64,000 bases of DNA. Source: Acetobacter sp. GTDB taxonomy: Bacteria; Pseudomonadota; Alphaproteobacteria; Acetobacterales; Acetobacteraceae. The translations under genes were made by a program, and so were the position numbers. The notes under the pieces are model-generated. The model was not told the DNA's origin, did not search any database, and saw only the letters and a program-made list of their open reading frames with translations. The stretch is taken from the NCBI RefSeq assembly GCF_022483985.1, contig NZ_JAKVME010000001.1, forward strand, positions 2,480,001 to 2,544,000, given 5' to 3'. Below, in pieces: positions 58,489 through 64,000 of the stretch; positions within the stretch are counted from its first letter, which is position 1, and each line of letters opens with the position of its first letter.

Positions 58489-58539
58489 TCTACAGGTGAC
58501 TGTCTCAAGAACAGTCGTCCTGATCAGCGTCCTTCTTTA

Positions 58540-59430
58540 CTACAGGACAAAGGCTGGCACACTCGCGACAGGAGCCAGACCGGCTCCGTCCGCCTCCTCC
58601 TGCGCCAGTACAGGATCATCCGCCAGCCCTTCCCCATGGATGCCCGCGAGTACCCACAGCGCATCCACGCCTACGTTCGCAGCCCCACGAATATCGGTCG
58701 CCAGCGCATCGCCCGCCGCCAGAATGCGATCCTTCGGAATATCTCCCAACAGTTCGAAAACGGGCTCATAAACAGGAGCAAAAGGCTTGCCGATCCACTG
58801 GACAACGCCACCTTTCTGCTCATAGGCGCGCGCCAGAAGACCGGCACAGATCAGCCGCACGCCATCTCGCATTACTTCCATGTCCGGGTTGGCGCAGATC
58901 ATCGGCAGATCGCGCACGGCACAGGCCGAAAGGATCTCCAGATAGGGCTCCAGCTCCGTCTGCCCCCGACGCTCGTCCGGTCCCGTATTCAACACGAATG
59001 TCGCATCCGCCGGGTTGCTGACAAGCTCCACCCCCAGCCCTTCGAACATCGACAGGTCATGCTGACCACCAATATGAAACACCCGCTTGCCAAGGGTTTT
59101 CACCCACGGCCATGCCTGCGCCACGGACGGGTCAGTGCATCCGGCAAGAACGCGCCAGGTCACTTCGCCGCTGGTGATGATTCCATCATACAGCGCGCCA
59201 TCCACTCCCATCGCCGTCAACTGGCCGCGAATGATCGCAGCCGGTCGCGGCGCATTGGACAGCAGCACAATTCGCTTGCCCTGCTTTTTCAGCGCGCGGA
59301 GGCAGTCGATCACACCCGGAAACGGCCGCACTCCGTTATGCACGGTCCCCCAGAGATCGACGATAAAACCATCATATCGATCCAGCAGCGGGGCAATGCC
59401 CTGAAGCGCCTCAATCTTCCGCTGACTCAC
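58540..59430 (-). CDS. HAD-superfamily hydrolase (TIGR01459 type)
   Basis: A 296-residue HAD protein of subfamily IIA. The nucleophile motif is FIVDLWGTVHNG, motif II is VLLSNAPRPA, and the last metal motif is GDALATDIRGAANVG. Such proteins dephosphorylate small metabolites, but this group has no assigned substrate. Its ATG overlaps the pyrD stop by 4 bases, so it is coupled to pyrimidine synthesis; a nucleotide clean-up role is a guess. Confidence 0.88.
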   Translation of the reverse strand: MSQRKIEALQGIAPLLDRYDGFIVDLWGTVHNGVRPFPGVIDCLRALKKQGKRIVLLSNAPRPAAIIRGQLTAMGVDGALYDGIITSGEVTWRVLAGCTDPSVAQAWPWVKTLGKRVFHIGGQHDLSMFEGLGVELVSNPADATFVLNTGPDERRGQTELEPYLEILSACAVRDLPMICANPDMEVMRDGVRLICAGLLARAYEQKGGVVQWIGKPFAPVYEPVFELLGDIPKDRILAAGDALATDIRGAANVGVDALWVLAGIHGEGLADDPVLAQEEADGAGLAPVASVPAFVL

Positions 59431-60500
59431 AGGTCGGCTCCCTTCAGATCACCAATCGATTCAACACCCTGCTCCCGCAGGATGGACAGCACTTCACGCT
59501 TGAGGCGACCCACAAGAGCCGGACCCTCATACGCAAAGGCGGAATAGACCTGCACCAGATCAGCCCCGGCACGGATACGGTCCACCACGTCCGCACCGGA
59601 TTCGATCCCGCCACAACCGATCAACGCCAGACGCCCGTCAACAAGACGCGCCACATCCCGCAGCATGGCCAGCGCACGTTCCCGGAGGGGACGCCCAGAA
59701 AGCCCACCTGCCTCTCCGGCAAAACGGCTACGAAGCGTCGCCGGACGAGCCAGTGTCGTGTTGCTGATGATCAGACCATCCGCCCCACCCGCAACGGCAG
59801 CCTCCACGATCGGTCCGATTTCCTCCTCGGCGAGGTCAGGCGCCAGCTTGATCAGCAAAGGCGGCCGCTCCTCATGCGCGGCGGAGATCGCGGCCAGCAG
59901 CCCCACCAGACGCTCCGCTCCCTGAAGCGAGCGCAGTCCCGGCGTATTGGGAGAAGACAGGTTCAGCACGATATAATCAGCATAATGCTTCACCCGCCGG
60001 ATCAGGTCCGGGTAATCCTTTTCAGGGTCAGCGCCGACCTTGTTGATGCCGAGATTGGCGCCGACCGGCACACCGGGATGATATCCCTTGCCGCGCTGCA
60101 ATTTTGCCAGACGCACGGCAAACCGGTCGATCCCGTCATTGTTGAAGCCCATGCGATTGATGACCGCACGGTCTTCATCCAGCCGGAACAGACGCGGTTT
60201 CGGGTTGCCTGCCTGCGGACGCGGCGTCACAGTTCCGGCCTCGACAAACCCGAAACCAATCCGCGCCAGAGGACGGATGACACGGCCATTCTTGTCGAAA
60301 CCGGCCGCCATGCCGACAGGGTTGGGAAACCGCATGCCCAGTGTGCGCACAGCCAGCGCCGGGTCATCCTTCAGGCGTCTGGCCGGAACGCCGACGCCAA
60401 GCGACAGGGCATCGATGGCAAGCGTGTGGGCCTGCTCAGGGTCGAGCTTCCTGACGAGCGGAAGCATGGGAGAAATCAGGATATCAGTCAGGTCTTTCAT
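59427..60500 (-). CDS. pyrD: Dihydroorotate dehydrogenase (quinone), class 2
   Basis: A 357-residue membrane-associated flavoprotein that oxidises dihydroorotate and reduces ubiquinone in UMP synthesis. Class 2 marks: PNPVGMAAGFDKNG, GFGFVEAGTVTP, RMGFNNDGID, the catalytic Ser in NLSSPNTPGLRSLQ, and LIGCGGIESGADV with QVYSAFAYEGP. Full length. It leads the two-gene operon with the HAD protein. Confidence 0.96.
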   Translation of the reverse strand: MKDLTDILISPMLPLVRKLDPEQAHTLAIDALSLGVGVPARRLKDDPALAVRTLGMRFPNPVGMAAGFDKNGRVIRPLARIGFGFVEAGTVTPRPQAGNPKPRLFRLDEDRAVINRMGFNNDGIDRFAVRLAKLQRGKGYHPGVPVGANLGINKVGADPEKDYPDLIRRVKHYADYIVLNLSSPNTPGLRSLQGAERLVGLLAAISAAHEERPPLLIKLAPDLAEEEIGPIVEAAVAGGADGLIISNTTLARPATLRSRFAGEAGGLSGRPLRERALAMLRDVARLVDGRLALIGCGGIESGADVVDRIRAGADLVQVYSAFAYEGPALVGRLKREVLSILREQGVESIGDLKGADL

Positions 60501-60701
60501 GGCGCGGATGCTGCCTGATCAGCGACCGTCTGAAAAGAGCAACCCGATGAAGGCTGGCCTCCATCCGGCGCTCTGCTGTCCGTATTACACACCCAGCCGT
60601 CCACGCTCGCGACAACCGGAACCCTGTGTTCGTTTTACCGTGCCAGGATCAAGCTGACAGCATCCCTTTGCAGGAAAGACAGACCCCACAAGGCAAAAAA
60701 A

Positions 60702-60733
60702 AAAACGGAAACACCTTTCGATGTTTCCGTTTT
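60702..60733 (-). terminator. Intrinsic terminator of the DUF1328 gene
   Basis: A 12-bp stem (60702-60713 with 60722-60733, 8-base loop) is followed on the minus strand by a run of about nine Ts. It lies 31 bases past the stop at 60764. Confidence 0.88.
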
Positions 60734-60763
60734 CGTATTTGCCTGACGCGGCTTTCGCGCAGC

Positions 60764-60940
60764 TTATTTGGAAACCGCCCCCACGCCTATCAGCACCAGC
60801 GCAAAAAGCACCACGCAGGCGATCACAGCGATAAAGAACAGGATTTTCGCCATGCCCGCAGCGGCGCTGGAGATGCCTCCAAACCCGAACAGGCCCGCGA
60901 TAACCGAAACAATCAGAAAAAACAGAGCCAGCCTCAGCAC
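60764..60940 (-). CDS. Small DUF1328 membrane protein
   Basis: A 58-residue protein of the YtjA/DUF1328 family. It has two transmembrane helices (residues ~3-20 and ~31-52) around a GFGGISSAAAGMAKI turn. The GTG at 60940 is chosen because AGGAGA lies six bases upstream and the chain then begins LRLALFFLIV as in the family; longer frames reach 60991. The function is not known. Confidence 0.87.
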   Translation of the reverse strand: MLRLALFFLIVSVIAGLFGFGGISSAAAGMAKILFFIAVIACVVLFALVLIGVGAVSK

Positions 60941-61065
60941 GTCTCTTCTCCTATGGTGAGAATGTATTCCCACCGTAAACAGTTGCTGCACGAACCGGTT
61001 GCATGAAAAACTGAACCTGAGGGGAAAAACTTTTCAGAAACCGGTGATTACACCCCCCGATAGCC

Positions 61066-61293
61066 TTACCGACGCGCCAGCCACGCCCCCAGCACACCCC
61101 CAAGCAGCAGGGCGGCGCCCACAGCCAGCCGGGGCGTATCGACGGTCACATCGCGTAATACGTCACAGCCATCTTCAAGAAGATCGTTCAGGCGCGGACC
61201 TGTCGCACCGGCGCTGTCAGATCCCATATCCTGTAGACGATCTATACCACTTTCCAGAGTATAGTCGCTCTCATCCAACTGTCCGCCAGCCAT
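61066..61293 (-). CDS. Small membrane-anchored protein of unknown function
   Basis: A 75-residue protein. Residues 1-50 are acidic and probably helical (DESDYTLESGIDRLQDMG), and residues ~55-72 form a C-terminal membrane helix ending in WLARR. The layout recalls the ElaB/YqjD (DUF883) proteins that anchor ribosomes to the membrane, but the similarity is only general. A strong AGAGGAGA ribosome site supports it. Confidence 0.68.
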   Translation of the reverse strand: MAGGQLDESDYTLESGIDRLQDMGSDSAGATGPRLNDLLEDGCDVLRDVTVDTPRLAVGAALLLGGVLGAWLARR

Positions 61294-61362
61294 AGCCTTC
61301 TCCTCTTCCAGACTTCAGGATACGCACCCTGCTTCCAGTTCCTCGCCGGGTCACGTGTCGGG

Positions 61363-62157
61363 TTATATCTCCGCCGCCTGCCAGTAAGGTGTATCACCCG
61401 GATCTTCCTCACCCGCGATCAGACTCCTCAGGCGACCGGCCAGAGCCCGCAGCGCCGGGGAAGACGGGTCACGCGGACGCTGCCCCACCCTGAGATCCCC
61501 TCTCACCGATGCCGGTTTCCCCGCCAGCACAATGATACGGTCCGCCAGCAACAGTGCCTCGTCAATGTCATGGGTCACAAACAGCACGGTTTTTCCTGTT
61601 TTCTGCCAGATCGCCAGCAGTTCCGTCTGAAGACTCTTTCTCGTGATCGCGTCCAGCGCCCCAAAAGGCTCATCCATGAGTAGCAGATCAGGATTGACCG
61701 TCAGCGCCCGCGCAACGCCCACGCGCTGTCGCTGCCCCCCGGAAAGCTGGCGCGGCCAGCGGGCTGCCTCGCCAGAAAGCCCAACCAGCTCCAGCGCCCG
61801 TTGCGCTCGCTCATGGCGCTCGCCCCGACTGAGACCCAGCCCTTCCAGACCAAGCTCAACATTGTCCCGCACAGTCCGCCAAGGCATCAGCCGCGCATCC
61901 TGAAACACCAGCGCGGAGCGTCGGTTCCCGGTCTGCTGTTCGCGCGCGGTCGACAGCACCGTCGCGCCTTCCGTCGGCGGGATCAACCCCATGATCACAC
62001 GCAGAAGAGTCGATTTTCCCACACCGGACGGCCCGAGAACCGCAACGAACTGCCCCGCCTCGATCTCAAGATCGACATGGCGGAAAATGAAACTCTTCCC
62101 GCCATCGTGAGAAAGACCAGCATCCTGCACACGCACCAGAGATGTCATGTCACTCAT
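61363..62157 (-). CDS. ABC transporter ATPase, sulfonate/nitrate type
   Basis: A 264-residue ATPase. Walker A GPSGVGKSTLLRVI, signature [15 protein letters not shown] and Walker B LLLMDEPFGALD match the SsuB/TauB/NrtD group. The ATG at 62157 overlaps the permease stop (ATGA), which fixes the start; upstream GTG 62166 is less likely. Last gene of the transporter operon. Confidence 0.9.
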   Translation of the reverse strand: MSDMTSLVRVQDAGLSHDGGKSFIFRHVDLEIEAGQFVAVLGPSGVGKSTLLRVIMGLIPPTEGATVLSTAREQQTGNRRSALVFQDARLMPWRTVRDNVELGLEGLGLSRGERHERAQRALELVGLSGEAARWPRQLSGGQRQRVGVARALTVNPDLLLMDEPFGALDAITRKSLQTELLAIWQKTGKTVLFVTHDIDEALLLADRIIVLAGKPASVRGDLRVGQRPRDPSSPALRALAGRLRSLIAGEEDPGDTPYWQAAEI

Positions 62158-62921
62158 CCCTGCCACCTCAGCAACCGATCACGCACCAGACCAAACAGAA
62201 AATCCGTCAGGGCGTAGAGACCGGCCATCGTAATCATATAGACAACCACAATATCCGTCGCGAGAAGACTGGAAGCCTGCATCATGCGCGCCCCCACTCC
62301 CGGCACGCCAAACAGCTCCGCCGCCACAACCGACATCCATCCCTGCCCGAGTCCCGTGCGGAGACCAGCCAGCAGGCCCGGCATGGCGGCAGGCAACGTC
62401 ACAAAACGAAGCCGCGCGAGAAAACCACGATGTCCGAAAGCGGCGGCCACTTCATACAGTTCCTGATCCACCGATTTCACGGCCCCATAGGCGGCGTAGA
62501 AATTGATCCAGAAAACCGAAACAGCGATGACGAAAGTCGCGCCCACATTATTCAGGCCGAACCAGAGAATGGCGAACGGCACCCAGGCCAGTCCCGGTAT
62601 CGGGCGCAGCAACCTCACGATACCGCCTGTCAGCGCATCAACGAGCGGCAGGGAAGCACAGACAAGTCCCGCGCCAGCGCCCAGAACAGAACCGATAAGC
62701 AACCCGGCGACATAGTGAACAAGACTGTCCCTGATGGCCTGTGTCCAGAAACCACCTGATACTTCTGCAACAAAAGCCGCCCACAGTTCGGTTGGAGCAG
62801 GAAGCAGACCGGGGGGAACGAGATGAAACTGCACTGACGCCTGCCAGATTGCCAGCAGCAGCAGCAGACCCACGGCGCCAAGACCTGCCCGGCCTCCGGC
62901 GCGTATACGCAAACCATTCAT
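62154..62921 (-). CDS. ABC transporter permease, sulfonate/nitrate type
   Basis: A 255-residue inner-membrane permease of the SsuC/TauC group with about six hydrophobic segments. The EAA-type loop is EVAAAFGHRGFLARLRFVTLPAA, and FWINFYAAYGAVKSVD is typical. It is coupled to the ATPase by a 4-base overlap and follows the binding-protein gene by 22 bases. Confidence 0.9.
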   Translation of the reverse strand: MNGLRIRAGGRAGLGAVGLLLLLAIWQASVQFHLVPPGLLPAPTELWAAFVAEVSGGFWTQAIRDSLVHYVAGLLIGSVLGAGAGLVCASLPLVDALTGGIVRLLRPIPGLAWVPFAILWFGLNNVGATFVIAVSVFWINFYAAYGAVKSVDQELYEVAAAFGHRGFLARLRFVTLPAAMPGLLAGLRTGLGQGWMSVVAAELFGVPGVGARMMQASSLLATDIVVVYMITMAGLYALTDFLFGLVRDRLLRWQG

Positions 62922-62943
62922 CCCAAACCCTCTAATCCCGCGC

Positions 62944-63996
62944 TTACGGCGCAGGCTGACGCCACATCTTCAAATCGAACAGATCATCTACCGGTACCGC
63001 CGAGCGCAGAACACCCTGCTGCACCTCAAAATCCTGAAGCGCCTTCACACCGGGAATGATTTTTTCAGGGTCGGACACGAACTGCGCGGCTGAATTTTTC
63101 AGAGCCTGCTCGATCACGGCAGGCTTCATCAGGCCACCTCCCAGAGCTTTCGCCACAAAAGGCGCCGCCTCTTCCGGGTGTGCTGCAATCAGGTTTGTCC
63201 CCTTGACGAACAGCGACGTGAGCTTGCCTGACCAGACGGCGTGCTCCGCTGAATTCGGGCTGACCACAGCCAGAACCGATCCAGGCTGCCCCGGCAGCAG
63301 ATCATGACCTGTCGCCAGAATACGGGCTTCCGGAACGCGGGCCTTGATAATGGTCAGAGCAGGCTCACGCAGGATTGCGGCATCAACCGCCTGCGCCAGA
63401 AACGCCTGCTGCGCCGCATCAATATCAATCCCGACGATATCAACGCTGGAAAGATCCTGCCCTTCCTGCGCCTTCAGCCAATATCGCAGCACCGTATCCG
63501 GCACGGAGCCCGTCGGCTGCGCCGCGATCTTGGGTTTACGGCCAGCCGCTTTCGTGAAGTCCGCGATACGCGCCGTAAGCTGCTCTTTTGTCAGACCGCC
63601 GGGTTTTCCGGCATCAAGCCCGTCGGCGAGCTTGCCGCGTGAGATCACCGACAGTTCCTCAATGGCCCCGCTGGCGACAACCTTGACATCCACGCCGCGT
63701 GATTTGACCTGTAACAGCGGCAGGACACCGGCGACATAAGCGTCAATACGCCCTGCAACGAGCGCCTGTATGGCCTGAGGACCGGAAGTAAACCTGACCA
63801 GTTCCAGATCCAGTCCGGCCGACTTCGCCCATCCCTCTCCATCCACGACAAACAGTGCCGAAGATCCGAGAACAGGAATATAACCAACGCGAACCGGGGC
63901 GGCGGTCGCTGCCTGAGCAACGGCAAGTGTCATGCCGGCAGCCGCGAACGCAGCGGTTGCCAGCCTTCTGAATTGATTCCGAAACGCCATAAACAT
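62944..63996 (-). CDS. ABC transporter substrate-binding protein, NitT/TauT type
   Basis: A 350-residue periplasmic protein with a signal peptide (cut near ATA/AP). It then reads VRVGYIPVLGSSALFVVDGEG, typical of the NitT/TauT/SsuA fold, with TSGPQAIQALVAGRIDAYV downstream. The substrate (sulfonate, taurine, nitrate or other) is not shown. The gene starts 4 bases from the window edge, so upstream genes may belong to the operon; ATG 63990 is an alternative start. Confidence 0.88.
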   Translation of the reverse strand: MFMAFRNQFRRLATAAFAAAGMTLAVAQAATAAPVRVGYIPVLGSSALFVVDGEGWAKSAGLDLELVRFTSGPQAIQALVAGRIDAYVAGVLPLLQVKSRGVDVKVVASGAIEELSVISRGKLADGLDAGKPGGLTKEQLTARIADFTKAAGRKPKIAAQPTGSVPDTVLRYWLKAQEGQDLSSVDIVGIDIDAAQQAFLAQAVDAAILREPALTIIKARVPEARILATGHDLLPGQPGSVLAVVSPNSAEHAVWSGKLTSLFVKGTNLIAAHPEEAAPFVAKALGGGLMKPAVIEQALKNSAAQFVSDPEKIIPGVKALQDFEVQQGVLRSAVPVDDLFDLKMWRQPAP

Positions 63997-64000
63997 CCCC

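Noticed and set aside
58309-59547. A 412-codon plus-strand ORF opposite the HAD gene
   Set aside because: Arg/Gln/His-rich shadow translation of a well supported gene on the other strand.

Overview
The window looks like chromosomal DNA of an acetic acid bacterium (Acetobacteraceae, Alphaproteobacteria; Acetobacter or a close relative is my best guess). Three things point there: a high-GC housekeeping background with alphaproteobacterial proteins (PII, ErpA, UbiH-type hydroxylase, long SecB, glutamine-dependent NadE, class 2 PyrD), an IS5-family element of the IS1031 type with a TNA target duplication, and a Hint-domain protein of the kind common in acetic acid bacteria. No rRNA, tRNA, CRISPR array or prophage was seen.

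Layout. 0-12.6 kb: a Hint-domain protein cut by the window edge, gabD, xthA, erpA, a PII protein, a UbiH-type hydroxylase, hisC with an ankyrin protein, an MBL-fold hydrolase, an omega-amino-acid transaminase with a tautomerase, and a DnaQ-fold exonuclease. 13-18.1 kb: an ethanolamine unit (eutB, eutC, permease eat, outer-membrane barrel) closed by a strong terminator. 18.1-22.6 kb: accessory DNA with a DUF4198 protein, an IS1031-type element, an orphan Fur-like box, dgt and a very AT-rich membrane ORF. 22.6-31 kb: a large two-domain glycosyltransferase, secB, pabB-pabC, an EamA exporter and a secreted nuclease. 31-35.4 kb: a 1000-residue repeat/SGNH-hydrolase protein and an ELM1-like protein. 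35.9-45.6 kb: eno, an FtsB-like gene, rpmG, moeA, nadE, accD, folC and an outer-membrane protein. 46-48.1 kb: a second repeat/SGNH protein that has lost catalytic residues. 48.4-56.3 kb: gabT, a LysR regulator, a four-gene polyamine-type ABC transporter and an aminoaldehyde dehydrogenase. 56.8-64 kb: an RhtA-like exporter, a frameshifted PKHD hydroxylase pseudogene, a HAD protein with pyrD, two small membrane proteins and a sulfonate/nitrate-type ABC transporter.

How the genes fit together. The 48-56 kb block reads as polyamine uptake, oxidation of gamma-aminobutyraldehyde to GABA, and transamination to succinic semialdehyde; gabD at the other end of the window could finish the route to succinate. 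EutBC with Eat would import ethanolamine and release acetaldehyde and ammonia without any microcompartment genes nearby. The downstream barrel is close enough to share the transcript and may be the matching outer-membrane channel.

Most worth a second look: the pair of repeat/SGNH proteins, one with an intact Ser/Asp-x-x-His centre and one with Ser changed to Asp and His to Gln; the eut-linked barrel; the decayed PKHD gene; the duplicated hairpin arm after eno; and the mosaic 18-22.6 kb region. Functions are inferred from motifs and context only; no database search was possible.
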